Notes: generated from the sequence alone by a model not told the origin. A DNA stretch of 64,000 nucleotides from Sympetrum striolatum (GCA_947579665.1 CANPUZ010000056.1:62001-126000), one strand, 5' to 3'; positions 39,659 to 53,818 are shown, numbered from the stretch's first letter. Translations and numbers: made by a program.

Positions 39659-41582
39659 AGTAATTATCTTCATTTTAAACCAAAATTTGTGTAGGATTTT
39701 TCAAATTTAAGGAAAAAAATCCAGAATTTGATAAAATAAAAAGATTTTTTGTACAAGATTTGGTTTTTTTCAGTAATTATCTTCATTTTTAGCCAAAATT
39801 TGTGTAGGATTTTTCAAATTTAAGGAAAAAAATCCAGAATTTGATAAAATAAAAAGATTTTTTGTACAAGATTTGGTTTTTTTCAGTAATTATCTTCATT
39901 TTTAGCCAAAATTTGTGTAGGATTTTTCAAATTTAAGGAAAAAAATCCAGAATTTGATAAAATAAAAAGATTTTTTGTACAAGATTTGGTTTTTTTCAGT
40001 AATTATCTTCATTTTAAACCAAAATTTGTGTAGGATTTTTCAAATTTAAGGAAAAAAATCCAGAATTTGATAATATAAAAAGATTTTTTGTACATGATTT
40101 GGTTTTTTTCAGTAATTATCTTCATTTTTAGCCAAAATTTGTGTAGGATTTTTCAAATTTAAGGAAAAAAATCCAGAATTTGATAAAATAAAAAGATTTT
40201 TTGTACAACATTTGGTTTTTTTCAGTAATTATCTTCATTTTAAACCAAAATTTGTGTAGGATTTTTCAAATTTAAGGAAAAAAATCCAGAATTTGATAAA
40301 ATAAAAAGATTTTTTGTACAAGATTTGGTTTTTTTCAGTAATTATCTTCATTTTTAGCCAAAATTTGTGTAGGATTTTTCAAATTTAAGGAAAAAAATCC
40401 AGAATTTGATAAAATAAAAAGATTTTTTGTACAAGATTTGGTTTTTTTCAGTAATTATCTTCATTTTTAGCCAAAATTTGTGTAGGATTTTTCAATTTTA
40501 AGGAAAAAAATCCAGAATTTGATAAAATAAAAAGATTTTTTGTACAAGATTTGGTTTTTTTCAGTAATTATCTTCATTTTAAACCAAAATTTGTGTAGGA
40601 TTTTTCAAATTTAAGGAAAAAAATCCAGAATTTGATAAAATAAAAAGATTTTTTGTACAAGATTTGGTTTTTTTCAGTAATTATCTTCATTTTTAGCCAA
40701 AATTTGTGTAGGATTTTTCAAATTTAAGGAAAAAAATCCAGAATTTGATAAAATAAAAAGATTTTTTGTACAAGATTTGGTTTTTTTCAGTAATTATCTT
40801 CATTTTTAGCCAAAATTTGTGTAGGATTTTTCAAATTTAAGGAAAAAAATCCAGAATTTGATAAAATAAAAAGATTTTTTGTACAAGATTTGGTTTTTTT
40901 CAGTAATTATCTTCATTTTTAGCCAAAATTTGTGTAGGATTATTCAAATTTAAGATATAAAAATCCAGAATTTGTTAAAGTAAAAAGATTTTTTGTGAAT
41001 GATTTGGTTTTTTTCAGTAATTATCTTCATTTTTAACCAAAATTTGGTTATGATTTTTCAAATTCAAGGAAAAGAATCAAAAATTTGATAAAATAAAAAG
41101 ATTTTTTGAAAAAGATTTGGTTTTTTTCATTAATTATCTTCATTTTTAGCCAAAATTTGTGTAGGATTTTTCAAATTTAAGGAAAAAAATCCAGAATTTG
41201 ATAAAATAAAAAGATTTTTTGTACAAGATTTGGTTTTTTTCAGTAATTATCTTCATTTTTAGCCATAATTTGTGTAGGATTTTTCAAATTTAAGGAAAAA
41301 AATCCAGAATTTGATAAAATAAAAAGATTTTTTGTAAAAGATTTGGTTTTTTTCAGTAATTATCTTCATTTTAAACCAAAATTTGTGTAGGATTTTTCAA
41401 ATTTAAGGAAAAAAATCCAGAATTTGATAAAATAAAAAGATTTTTTGTAAAAGATTTGGTTTTTTTCAGTAATTATCTTCATTTTTAGCCAAAATTTGTG
41501 TAGGATTTTTCAAATTTAAGGAAAAAAATCCAGAATTTGATAAAATAAAAAGATTTTTTGTAAAAGATTTGGTTTTTTTTCA
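39659..41582 (+). repeat. 17-monomer tandem duplication, copy 2
   Basis: Direct downstream copy of the preceding unit. It contains a few private differences, for example ACAACATTTGG near 40206. The GGATTATTC plus ATATAAAAATCC monomer recurs further on at about 42184 and 44104, so pieces of this unit were copied again. Confidence 0.87.
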
Positions 41583-44500
41583 GTAATTATCTTCATTTTA
41601 AACCAAAATTTGTGTAGAATTTTTCAAATTTAAGGAAAAAAATCCAGAATTTGATAAAATAAAAAGATTTTTTGTAAAAGATTTGGTTTTTTTCAGTAAT
41701 TATCTTCATTTTTAGCCAAAATTTGTGTAGGATTTTTCAAATTTTAGGAAAAAAATCCAGAATTTGTTGAAATAAAAAGATTTTTTGTAAAAGATTTGGT
41801 TTTTTTCAGTAATTATCTTCATTTTTAACCAAAATTTGGTTATGATTTTTCAAATTTAAGTAAAAGAATCCAGAATTTTATAAAATAAAAAGATTTTTTG
41901 TAAAAGATTTGGTTTTTTTCAGTAATTATCTTCATTTTTAACCAAATTTTGGTTATGATTTTTCAAATTTAAGGAAAAGAATCCAGAATTTTATAAAATA
42001 AAAAGATTTTTTGTAAAAGATTTGGTTTTTTTCATTAATTATCTTCATTTTTAACAAATATTTGTGTAGGATTTTTCAAATTTAAGGAAAAAAATTCCAG
42101 AATTTGTTAAAATAAAAAGATTTTTTGTAAAAGATTTGGTTTTTTTCATAAATTATCTTCATTTTTAACCAAAATTTGTGTAGGATTATTCAAATTTAAG
42201 ATATAAAAATCCAGAATTTGTTAAAGTAAAAAGATTTTTTGTGAATGATTTGGTTTTTTTCAGTAATTATCTTCATTTTTAACCAAAATTTGGTTATGAT
42301 TTTTCAAATTCAAGGAAAAGAATCAAAAATTTGATAAAATAAAAAGATTTTTTGAAAAAGATTTGGTTTTTTTCATTAATTATCTTCATTTTTAACCAAA
42401 ATTTGTGTAGGATTTTTCAAATTAAAGGAAAAAAATCAAGAATGTTTTAATATAAAAAGATTTTTTGTAAAAGATTTGGTCTTTTTCATAAATTATCTTC
42501 ATTTTTAGCCAATATTTGTGTAGGATTTTTCAAATTTAAGGAAAAAAATCCAGAATTTGATAATATAAAAAGATTTTTTTATATAAATTTGTTTTTTTCA
42601 GTAATTATCTTCATTTTTAACCAAGATTTTTCTTGGATTTTTCAAATTTAGGAAAAAAAAATCCAGAATTTGTTAAAATAAAAAGATTTTTTGTAAAAGA
42701 TTTGGTTTTTTTCTGTAATTATCTTTATTTTTAGCCAAACTTTGTGTAGGATTTTTCAAATTTTAGGAAAAAAATCCAGAATTTGTTGAAATAAAAAGAT
42801 TTTTTGTAAAAGATTTGGTTTTTTCAGTAATTATCTTCATTTTTAGCCAAAATTTGTGTAGGATTTTTCAAATTTAAGGAAAAAAATCCAGAATTTGATA
42901 AAATAAAAAGATTTTTTGTAAAAGATTTGGTTTTTTTCAGTAATTATCTTCATTTTTAGCCAAAATTTGTGTAGGATTATTCAAATTTAAGGAAAAAAAT
43001 CCAGAATTTGATAAAATAAAAAGATTTTTTGTAAAAGATTTGGTTTTTTTCAGTAATTATCTTCATTTTTAGCCAAAATTTGTGTAGGATTTTTCAAATT
43101 TAAGGAAAAAAATCCAGAATTTGATAAAATAAAAAGATTTTTTGTACAAGATTTGGTTTTTTTCAGTAATTATCTTCATTTTTAGCCATAATTTGTGTAG
43201 GATTTTTCAAATTTAAGGAAAAAAATCCAGAATTTGATAAAATAAAAAGATTTTTTGTAAAAGATTTGTTTTTTTCAGTAATTATCTTCATTTTAAACCA
43301 AAATTTGTGTAGGATTTTTAAATTTAAGGAAAAAAATCCAGAATTTGATAAAATAAAAAGATTTTTTGTAAAAGATTTGGTTTTTTTCAGTAATTATCTT
43401 CATTTTTAGCCAAAATTTGTGTAGGATTTTTCAAATTTAAGGAAAAAAATCCAGAATTTGATAAAATAAAAAGATTTTTTGTACAAGATTTGGTTTTTTT
43501 CAGTAATTATCTTCATTTTTAGCCAAAATTTGTGTAGGATTTTTCAAATTTAAGGAAAAAAATCCAGAATTTGATAAAATAAAAAGATTTTTTGTAAAAG
43601 ATTTGGTTTTTTTCAGTAATTATCTTCATTTTTAGCCAAAATTTGTGTAGGATTTTTCAAATTTTAGGAAAAAAATCCAGAATTTGTTGAAATAAAAAGA
43701 TTTTTTGTAAAAGATTTGGTTTTTTTCAGTAATTATCTTCATTTTTAACCAAAATTTGGTTATGATTTTTCAAATTTAAGTAAAAGAATCCAGAATTTTA
43801 TAAAATAAAAAGATTTTTTGTAAAAGATTTGGTTTTTTTCAGTAATTATCTTCATTTTTAACCAAATTTTGGTTATGATTTTTCAAATTTAAGGAAAAGA
43901 ATCCAGAATTTTATAAAATAAAAAGATTTTTTGTAAAAGATTTGGTTTTTTTCATTAATTATCTTCATTTTTAACAAAAATTTGTGTAGGATTTTTCAAA
44001 TTTAAGGAAAAAAATTCCAGAATTTGTTAAAATAAAAAGATTTTTTGTAAAAGATTTGGTTTTTTTCATAAATTATCTTCATTTTTAACCAAAATTTGTG
44101 TAGGATTATTCAAATTTAAGATATAAAAATCCAGAATTTGTTAAAGTAAAAAGATTTTTTGTGAATGATTTGGTTTTTTTCAGTAATTATCTTCATTTTT
44201 AACCAAAATTTGGTTATGATTTTTCAAATTCAAGGAAAAGAATAAAAATTTGATAAAATAAAAAGATTTTTTGAAAAAGATTTGGTTTTTTTCATTAATT
44301 ATCTTCATTTTTAGCCAAAATTTGTGCAGGATTTTTCAAATTTAAGGAAAAAAATCCAGAATTTGATAAAATAAAAAGATTTTTTGTAAAAGATTTGGTT
44401 TTTTTCAGTAATTATCTTCATTTTTAACCAAAATTTGGTTATGATTTTTCAAATTCAAGGAAAAGAATCAAAAATTTGATAAAATAAAAAGATTTTTTGA

Positions 44501-44710
44501 AAAAGATTTGGTTTTTATCATTAATTATATTCATTCTTAGCCAAAATTTGTGTAGGATTTTTCAAATTAAAGGAAAAAAATCCAGAATTTGATAATAGAA
44601 AAAGATTTTTTGTATATAATTTTGTTTTTTTCAGTAATTATCTTCATTTTTAACCAAGATTTGTCTTGGATTTTTCAAATTTAGGAAAAAAAATCCAGAA
44701 TTTGTTAAAT
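41583..44710 (+). repeat. mixed satellite domain with partial 1920-bp duplication
   Basis: Monomers of types 1, 2 and 4 are interleaved with more divergent units. The series AAATTTTAGG, AAGTAAAAGAATCC, AACCAAATTTTGG and ATATAAAAATCC runs from about 41.7 to 42.36 kb and again from about 43.6 to 44.28 kb at an offset of 1920 bp (17 monomers). The domain ends at a truncated monomer (see 44635-44710). Confidence 0.85.
44635..44710 (+). repeat. truncated satellite monomer
   Basis: The unit runs normally to GAATTTGTTAAAT near 44709 and then jumps directly to TAGTAATTATCTTC, the start of the next monomer. About 38 bp, the A-rich and GATTTTTTG...GGTTTTTTTC third of the unit, are missing. It is the clearest internal deletion in the forward array and marks the start of the diverged flank. 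Confidence 0.9.
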
Positions 44711-47700
44711 TAGTAATTATCTTCATTTTTAACCAAAATTTGGTTATGATTTTTCAAATTCAAGGAAAAGAATCAAAAATTTGATAAAATAAAAAGATTT
44801 TTTGAAAAAGATTTGGTTTTTTTCATTAATTATCTTCATTTTTAGCCAAAATTTGTGTAGGATTTTTCAAATTTAAGGAAAAAAATCCAGAATTTGTTGA
44901 AATAAAAAGATTTTTGTAAAAGGTTTGGTTTTTTTCAGTAATTATCTTCATTTTTAACCAAAATTTTGTTATGATATTTCAAATTTAAGGAAAAGAATCC
45001 AGAATTTTATAAAATAAAAAGATTTTTTGTAAAAGATTTGGTTGTTTTTCATTAATTATCTTTATTTTTAACAAAAATTTGTGTAGGATTTTTCAAATTT
45101 AAGAAAAAAAATCAAGAATTTGTTAAAATAAAGGGATTTTTAGTAAAAGATTTTTTTTTTTTTTCAGTTATTATCTTCATTTCTTACCAAAATTTGGTTA
45201 TGATTTTTCAAATTTAAGGAAAAAAAATCCAGAATTTGATAAAATAAAAGGATTTTTTGTATAGGGTTTGTGTTTTTTTCATCAATTATCTTCATTTTTA
45301 GCCAAAATTTTTGTATGATTTTTCAAATATAAGGAAAAAAATCCGGAATTTCTTAAAATAAAATGACTTTTTGTAATAGATTTGGTTTTTTTCATTAATT
45401 ATCTTCATTTTTAGACAAAATTTGTGTAGGATTTTTCAAATTTAAGGAAAAAATCCAGAATTTGATAATATAAAAAGGTTTTTTGTAAATGATTTGGTTT
45501 TTTTCAATAATTATCTTCATTTTTAACCAAAATTTGTCTTGGATTTTTCAAATTTATGAAAAAAAATCCAGAATTGGTTAAAATAAAAAGATTTTTTGTA
45601 AAATATTTGGTTTTTTTCATTAATTATCTTCATTTTTAGCCAAAATTTGTGTAGGATTTTTCAAATTTCAGGAAAAAAATCCAGAATTTGATGAAATAAA
45701 AAGATTTTTTTAAAAAGATTTGGTTTTTTTCAGTACTTATCTTCATTTTTAACCAAAATTGGTCTTGGATTTTTCAAATTTAAGAAAAAAATCCAGAATT
45801 TGTTAAAATAAAAGGATTTTTAGTAAAAGATTTGTTTTTTTTTTCAGTAATTATCTTCATTTTTAACCAAAATTTGGTTATGATTTTTCAAATTTAAGGA
45901 AAAAAATCCAGAATTTGATAAAACAAAAAGATTTTTTGTAAAAGATTTGGTTTTTTTCATTAATTATCTTCATTTTTTGCAAAAATTTGTCTTGGATTTT
46001 TCAAATTTAAGAAAAAAAATCCAGAATTTATTGAAATAAAAAGATTTTTTGTAAAAGATTTGGTTTTTTTCTGTAATTATCTTCATTTTTAGCCAAAATT
46101 TGTGTAGGATTTTTCAAATTTAAGGAAAAGAATCCAGAATTTTATAAAATAAAAAGATTTTTTGTAAAAGATTTGGTTTTTTTCAGTAATTATTTTCATG
46201 TTCAACCAAAATTTGTGTAATATTTTTCAAATTTAAGGAAAAAAATCCAGAATTTGTTGAAATAAAAAGATTTTTTGTAAATGATTTGGTTTTTTTCAGT
46301 GATTATCTTCATTTTTAACCAAAATTTGTTTATGATTTTTCAAATTTAAGGAAAAAAATCCAGAATTTGTTAAAATAAAAGGATTTTTTGTAAAAGATTT
46401 GGTTTTTTTCAGCAATTATCTTCATTTTTAACCAAAATTTGGTCAGGATTTTTCAAATTTAAGGAAAAAAATCTAGAATTTGTTAAAATAAAAAGATTTT
46501 TTGTAAAAGATTTGGTTGTTTTTCATTAATTATCTTAATTTAAACACAAAAATTTGTGTAGGATTTTTCAAATTTAAGATAAATAATCAAGAATTTGTTA
46601 AAATAAAAGGATTTTTAGTAAAAGATTTGTTTTTTTTTTTCAGTAAATATCTTCATTTTTAACCAAAATTTGGTTATGATTTTTCAAATTTAAGGAAAAA
46701 AATCCAGAATTTGATAAAACAAAAAGATTTTTTGTAAAAGATTTGGTTTTTTTCATTAATTATCTTCATTTTTTGCAAAAATTTGTCTTGGATTTTTCAA
46801 ATTTAAGAAAAAAAATCCAGAATTTGATAGAATAAAAAGATTATTTGTAAAAGATTTGGTTTTTTTCAGTAATAATCTTCATTTTTAACCATGATTTGTC
46901 TAGGATTTTTCAAATTTAAGAAAAAAAATCCAGAATTTGTTAAAATAAAAAGATTTTTTGTAAAAGATTTGATTTTTTTTTTATTATCTTCATTTTTAAC
47001 CAAAATTTGTGCAGGATTTTTCAAATTTAAGGAAAAAAATCCAGAATTTATTGAAATAAAAAGATTTTTTGTAAAAGATTTGGTTTTTTTCAGTAATTAT
47101 CTTCATTTTTAACCAAAATTTGTGTAGGATTTTTCAAATTTAAGGAAAAAAATCCAGAATTTATTGAAATAAAAAGATTTTTTGTAAAAGATTTGGTTTT
47201 TTTCAGTAATTATCTTCATTTTTAACCAAGATTTGTCTAGGATTTTTCAAATTTAAGAAAAAAATCCAGAATATGTTGAAATAAATAGATTTTTTGTAAA
47301 GATTTGGTTTTTTTCAGTAATTATCTTCATTTTTAACCAAAATTTGTGTAGGATTTTCAAATTTAAGGAAAAAAATCCAGAATTTATTGAAATAAAAAGA
47401 TTTTTTGTAAAGATTTGGTTTTTTTCTGTAATTATCTTCATTTTTAGCCAAAATTTGTGTAGGATTTTTCAAATTTAATGAAAACAATCCAGAATTTGTT
47501 GAAACAAAAAGATATCTTGTAAAAGATTTGGTTTTTTTTTCAGTAATTATCTTCATTTTTAACCAAAATTTGTATAGGATTCTTCAAATTTAAGGAAAAA
47601 AATCCAGAATTTGTTGAAATAAAAAGATTTTTTGTAAAAGGTTTGGTTTTTTTCAGTAATTATCTTCATTTTTAACCAAAATTTTGTTATGATTTTTCAA

Positions 47701-50700
47701 ATTTAAGGAAAAGAATCCAGAATTTTATAAAATAAAAAGATTTTTTTGTAAAAGATTTGGTTTTTTTTTCAGTAATTATTTTCATGTTCAACCAAAATTT
47801 GTGTAATATTTTTCAAATTTAAGGAAAAAAATCCAGAATTTGTTGAAATAAAAAGATTTTTTGTAAAAGATTTGGTTTTTTTCAGTAATTATCTTCATTT
47901 TTAACCAAAATTTGTTTATGATTTTTCAAATTTAAGGAAAAAAAATCCAGAATTTATTGAAATAAAAAGATTTTTTGTGAAAGATTTGGTTTTTTTGGTT
48001 TTTTTCTGTAATTATCTTCATTTTTTAGCCAAAATTTGTGTAGGATTTTTCAAATTTAAGAAAAAAAATCCAGAATTTGTTAAAATAAAAAGATTTTTTG
48101 AAAAAGATTTGGTTTTTTTCTGTAATTATCTTCATTTTAAGCCAAAATTTGTGTAGGATTTTTCAAATTTCAGGAAAAAAATCCAGAATTTGTTTAAATA
48201 AAAAGTTTTTTTGTAAAAGATTTGGTTTTTTTTCAGTACTTATTATCTTCATTTTTAACCAAAATTTGGTTATGATTTTTCAAATTTAAGGAAAAAAATC
48301 CAGAATTTTATAAAAATAAAAAGGTTTTTTGTAATAGATTTGTTTTTTTTTTCAGTAATTATCTTCATTTTTAACCAAAATTTATGTAGGATTTTTCAAA
48401 TTTAAGGAAAAAAATCCAGAATTTGTTGAAATAAAAAGATTTTTTATAAGAGATTTGTTTTTTTCATTAATTATCTTCATTTTTAGCCAAAATTTGTGTA
48501 GGATTTGTCAAATTTAAGGAAAAAAATCCAGAATTTGATAAAATAAAAAGATTTTTTGTATAGGGTTTGTGTTTTTTTCATAAATTATCTTCATTTTTAG
48601 CCAAAATTTTTTGTATGATTTTTCAAATATAAGGAAAAAAATCCGGAATTTCTTAAAATGAAATAATTTTTTTGTAATAGATTTTGGTTTTTTTCATTAA
48701 TTATCTTCAATTTTTAGCCAAAATTTGTGTAGGATTTTTCAAATTTAAGAAAAAAAAATCCAGAATTTGTTAAAATAAAAGATTTTTTGTAAAATATTTG
48801 GTTTTTTTTCATTAATTATCTTCATTTTTAGCCAAAATTTGTGTAGGATTTTTCAAATTTCAGGAAAAAAAATCCAGAATTTGTAAAAAATAAAAAGATT
48901 TTTTGTAAAAGATTTGGTTTTTTTTCAGTAATTATCTTCATTTTTAACCCAAAAATTTTTGTTATGATTTTTCAAATTTAAGGAAAAGAATCCAGAATTT
49001 TATAAAATAAAAAGATTTTTTGTAAAAGATTTGGTTTTTTTTCAGTAATTATTTTCATGTTCAACCAAAATTTGTGTAATATTTTTCAAATTTAAGGAAA
49101 AAAATCCAGAATTTGTTGAAATAAAAAGATTATTTGTAAACAGATTGGTTTTTTTCAGTAATTCTATCTTCATTTTTAACCCAAATTTGTTTATGATTTT
49201 TCAAATTTAAGGAAAAAAATTCAGAATTTGTTAAAATAAAAGGATTTTTTGTAAAAGATTTGGTTTTTTTCAGTAATTATCTTCATTTTTAACCAAAATT
49301 TGGTTAGGATTTTTCAAATTTAAGGTAAAAAATCTAGAATTTGTTAAAATAAAAAGTTTTTTTGTAAAAGATTTGGTTTTTTTCATTAATTATCTTCATT
49401 TTAAACAGAAATTTGTGTAGGATATTTCAAATGTAAGGAAAAAAATCCAGAATTTGATAAAATAAAAAGATTTTTAGTAAAAGATTTGGTTTTTTTTCAT
49501 TAATTATCATCATTTTTAACAAAAATTTGGTTATGATTTTTTCAAATTTAAGGAAAAGAATCCAGATTTTTATAAAATAAAAAGATTTTTGTAAAAGGGT
49601 TTTTTACATTAATTATCTTCATTTTTAGCCAAAATTTGTGTAAGATTTTTCAAATGTAAGGAAAAAATCCATAATGTTTTAATATAAAAAGATTTTTTGT
49701 AAAAGATTTGGTTTTTTTCATAAATTATCTTCATTTTTAGCCAAAATTTGTGTAGGATTTTTCAAATTTAAGGAAAAAAATCCAGAATTTGATAATATAA
49801 AAAGATTTTTTGTATAAAATTTTGTTTTTTTCAGTAATTATCTTCATTCTTAACCAAGATTTGTCTTGGATTTTTCAAATTTAAGAAAAAAAATCCAGAA
49901 TTTGTTAAAATAAAAAGATTTTTTGTAAAAGATTTGGTTTTTTTCAGTAATTATCTTCATTTTTAACCAGAATTTGGTTATGATTTTTCAAATTTAAGGA
50001 AAAAAATCCAAAATTTAATAAAGTAAAAAGATTTTTTGTAATAGATTTGGTTTTTTTCAGTAATTATCTTCATTTTTAACCAAAATTTGTGTAGGATTTT
50101 TCAAATTTAAGGAAAAAAATCCAGAATTTGTTGAAATAAAAAGATTTTTTATAAAAGATTTTTTTTTTCATCAATTATCTTCATTTTTAGCCAAAATTTG
50201 TGTAGGATTTTTCAAATTTAAGGAAAAAAATCAAGAATTTGATAAAATTAAAAGATTTTTTGTATAGTTTTTGTGTTTTTTTCATTAATTATCTTCATAT
50301 TTAGCCAAAATTTGTGTAGGATTTTTCAAATTTAAGGAAAAAAATCCAGAATTCGTTAAAATAAAAAGATTTTTGTAAAAGATTTGGTTGTTTTTCATTA
50401 ATTATCTTCATTTTTAACAAAAATTTGTGTAGGATTTTTCAAATTTAAGGAAAAAAATCCAGAATTTGTTGAAATAAATAGATTTTTTGTAAAAGATTTG
50501 GTTTTTTTCAGTAATTATCTTCGTTTTTAACCAAAATTTGTGTAGGATTTTTCAAATTTAAGGAAAAGAATCCAGATTTTTATAAAATAAAAAGATTTTT
50601 GTAAAAGATTTGGTTTTTTACATTAATTATCTTCATTTTTAGCCAAAATTTGTGTAGGATTTTTCAAATGTAAGGAAAAAATCCATAATGTTTTAATATA

Positions 50701-53344
50701 AAAAGATTTTTTGTAAAAGATTTGGTTTTTTTCATAAATTATCTTCATTTTTAGCCAAAATTTGTGTAGGATTTTTCAAATTTAAGGAAAAAAATCCAGA
50801 ATTTGATAATATAAAAAGATTTTTTGTATATAATTTTGTTTTTTTCAGTAATTATCTTCATTCTTAACCAAGATTTGTCTTGGATTTTTCAAATTTAAGA
50901 AAAAAAATCCAGAATTTGTTAAAATAAACAGATTTTTTGTAAAAGATTTGGTTTCTTTCTGTAATTATCTTCATTTTTAGCCAAAATTTGTGTAGGATTT
51001 TTCAAATTTAAGGAAAAAAATCCAGAATTTGTTGAAATAAGAAGATTTTTTGTAAAAGATTTGGTTTTTTTCAGTAATTATCTTCATTTTTAACCAGAAT
51101 TTGGTTATGATTTTTCAAATTTAAGGAAAAAAATCCAAAATTTTATAATGTAAAAAGATTTTTTGTAATAGATTTGGTTTTTTTCAGTAATTATCTTCAT
51201 TTTTAACCAAAATTTGTGTAGGATTTTTCAAATTTAAGGAAAAAAATCCAGAATTTGTTAAAATAAAAAGATTTTTTATAAAAGATTTTTTTTTTCATTA
51301 ATTATCTTCATTTTTAGCCAAAATTTGTGTAGGATTTTTCAAATTTAAGGAAAAAAATCCAGAATTTGATAAAATTAAAAGATTTTTTGTATAGTTTTTG
51401 TGTTTTTTTCATTAATTATCTTCATATTTAGCCAAAATTTGTGTAGGATATTTCAAATTTAAGGAAAAAAATCCAGAATTCGTTAAAATAAAAAGATTTT
51501 TGTAAAAGATTTGGTTGTTTTTCATTAATTATCTTCATTTTTAACAAAAATTTGTGTAGGATTTTTCAAATTTAAGGAAAAAAATCCAGAATTTGTTGAA
51601 ATAAATAGATTTTTTGTAAAAGATTTGGTTTTTTTCAGTAATTATCTTCGTTTTTAACCAAAATTTGTGTAGGATTTTTCAAATTTAAGGAAAAAAATCT
51701 AGAATTTATTGAAATAAAAAGATTTTTTGTAAAAGATTTGGTTTTTTTCTGTAATTATCTTCATTTTTTGCCAAAATTTGTGTAGGATTTTTCAAATTTA
51801 AGGAAAAAAATCCAGAATTTGTTGAAACAAAAAGATTTCTTGTAAGAGATTTGGTTTTTTTTCAGTAATTATCCTCATTTTTAACCAAAATTTGTGTAGG
51901 ATTTTTCAAATTTAAGGAAAAAAATACAGAATTTGTTGAAATAAAAAGATTTTTTGTAAACGATTTGGTTTTTTTCAGTAATTATCTTCATTTTTAACCA
52001 AAATTTTGATATGATTTTTCAAATTTAAGGAAAAGAATCCAGAATTTTATAAAATAAAAAGATTTTTTGCAAAAGATTTGGTTTTTTTCAGTAATTAATT
52101 TCATGTTCAACCAAAATTTGTGTAATATTTTTCAAATTTAAGGAAAAAATCCAGAATTTGTTGAAATTAAAAGATTTTTTGTAAAAGATTTGGTTTTTTT
52201 CAGTAATTATCTTCATTTTTAGCCAAAATTTGTGTAGGATTTTTCAAATTAAAGGAAAAAAATCCAGAATTTGATATAATAAAAAGATTTTTTGTAAAAG
52301 ATTTGGTTTTTTTCAGTAATTATCTTCATTTTTAACCAAGATTTGTCTTGGATTTTTCAGATTTAATAAAAAAATCCAGAATTTGTTAAATAAAAAGATT
52401 TTTTGTAAAAGATTTGGTTTTTTTCAGTAATTATCTTCATTTTTAACCCAAATTTGTTTATGATTTTTCAAATTTAAGGAAAAAAATTCAGAATTTGTTA
52501 AAATAAAAGGATTTTTTGTAAAAGATTTGGTTTTTTTCAGTAATTATCTTCATTTTTAACCAAAATTTGGTTAGGATTTTTCAAATTTAAGGAAAAAAAT
52601 CTAGAATTTGTTAAAATAAAAAGATTTTTTGTAAAAGATTTGGTTTTTTTCATTAATTATCTTCATTTTAAACAGAAATTTGTGTAGGATTTTTCAAATG
52701 TAAGGAAAAAAATCCAGAATTTGTTAAAATAAAAAGATTTTTAGTAAAAGATTTGGTTTTTTTCATTAATTATCTTCATTTTTAACAAAAATTTGGTTAT
52801 GATTTTTCAAATTTAAGGAAAAGAATCCAGATTTTTATAAAATAAAAAGATTTTTGTAAAAGATTTGGTTTTTTACATTAATTATCTTCATTTTTAGCCA
52901 AAATTTGTGTAGGATTTTTCAAATGTAAGGAAAAAATCCATAATGTTTTAATATAAAAAGATTTTTTGTAAAAGATTTGGTTTTTTTCATAAATTATCTT
53001 CATTTTTAGCCAAAATTTGTGTAGGATTTTTCAAATTTAAGGAAAAAAATCCAGAATTTGATAATATAAAAAGATTTTTTGTATAAAATTTTGTTTTTTT
53101 CAGTAATTATCTTCATTCTTAACCAAGATTTGTCTTGGATTTTTCAAATTTAAGAAAAAAAATCCAGAATTTGTTAAAATAAAAAGATTTTTTGTAAAAG
53201 ATTTGGTTTCTTTCTGTAATTATCTTCATTTTTAGCCAAAATTTGTGTAGGATTTTTCAAATTTAAGGAAAAAAATCCAGAATTTGATAAAATAAAAAGA
53301 TTTTTTGTATATAATTTTGTTTTTTTCAGTAATTATCTTCATTC
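44711..53344 (+). repeat. diverged, indel-rich flank of the forward array
   Basis: About 76 monomers with many substitutions and run-length changes. Recurrent variants include GTTGAAATAAAAAG, TTTTCATGTTCAACC (near 46195, 47788, 49054 and 52100), AAAATTTGTCTTGGAT, TTCATTCTTAACCAAG (near 49847, 50859 and 53113), ATTCGTTAAAAT (near 50352 and 51479) and GTTTGTGTTTTTTTC. A small internal repeat, GGTTTTTTTGGTTTTTTTC, sits near 47987. Open frames of 60-80 codons here (46891-47112, 47253-47556 on the reverse strand, 48098-48289) are repeat read-throughs. No gene is seen. Confidence 0.9.
50868..52250 (+). repeat. 22-monomer tandem duplication, copy 1 (unoccupied transposon site)
   Basis: Matches about 53902-55284 at a constant offset of 3034 bp: CCAAGATTTGTCTTGG at 50868 and 53902, and CTTCGTTTTTAACC at 51646 and 54680. 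Subtracting the 549-bp element and one TTAA gives 2481 bp, about 22 monomers. The TTAA at 50864-50867 is the intact counterpart of the site occupied in copy 2. Confidence 0.88.
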
Positions 53345-53348
53345 TTAA
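53345..53348. repeat. left TTAA target-site duplication
   Basis: TTAA within the satellite word TTCATTCTTAACC, directly before the CCC terminus of the element. It is repeated at 53898-53901. Paralogous monomers at 50864 and near 53118 carry a single TTAA in the same context, so the duplication is directly demonstrable. Confidence 0.93.
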
Positions 53349-53693
53349 CCCATAAGATGCGGGAGTATTTTTCTTTCGCGACAGTCGTGTGCGGGAGGCA
53401 AGTTAGAGAAACGGTCCGTTCTCCTGGTGGGTCAGAATAATTGCAGCAGGCAGAAACCCCCCATAATCCGGGTAGACCTTTTTCCGATGCCCGCGGTCAG
53501 CGGTTATTGTTCAAGACTTTTGGTTGTTACTCTAACGTGGAAGCAATTGCCAATGATTTAATTGTCTTATTTTTTCCCTTGCTTTTAGCTGATTAATTTG
53601 ATACCAAACAGTTAGTAGATACATTGATTTTTAACGAGTGAGGAAAATATGAAATTACGAGTGCACTACAAATCTTGGAATTACGCAGAGGCC

Positions 53694-53718
53694 GGAAAAC
53701 CCCGGGGAAGGGTTTTCC
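53694..53718. other. perfect 9-bp hairpin inside the transposon
   Basis: GGAAAACCC at 53694-53702 and GGGTTTTCC at 53710-53718 pair perfectly around a 7-base loop (CGGGGAA). It sits near the middle to right half of the element. It may be a structural feature of the MITE or chance; nothing around it suggests a transcription terminator. Confidence 0.6.
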
Positions 53719-53818
53719 ACATTTAGGACAATGCAAAAGATTTTGTGAGGGTGCGTCTCATTCACAGGCACCGCCATAAAACTGGGAAAGGCCAAGCATG
53801 GGGAAGGAAGAGCAGGTC

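Noticed and set aside
53694..53718. Rho-independent terminator
   Set aside because: The hairpin is perfect but has no T run after it. It lies in a eukaryotic-type transposon with no gene upstream.
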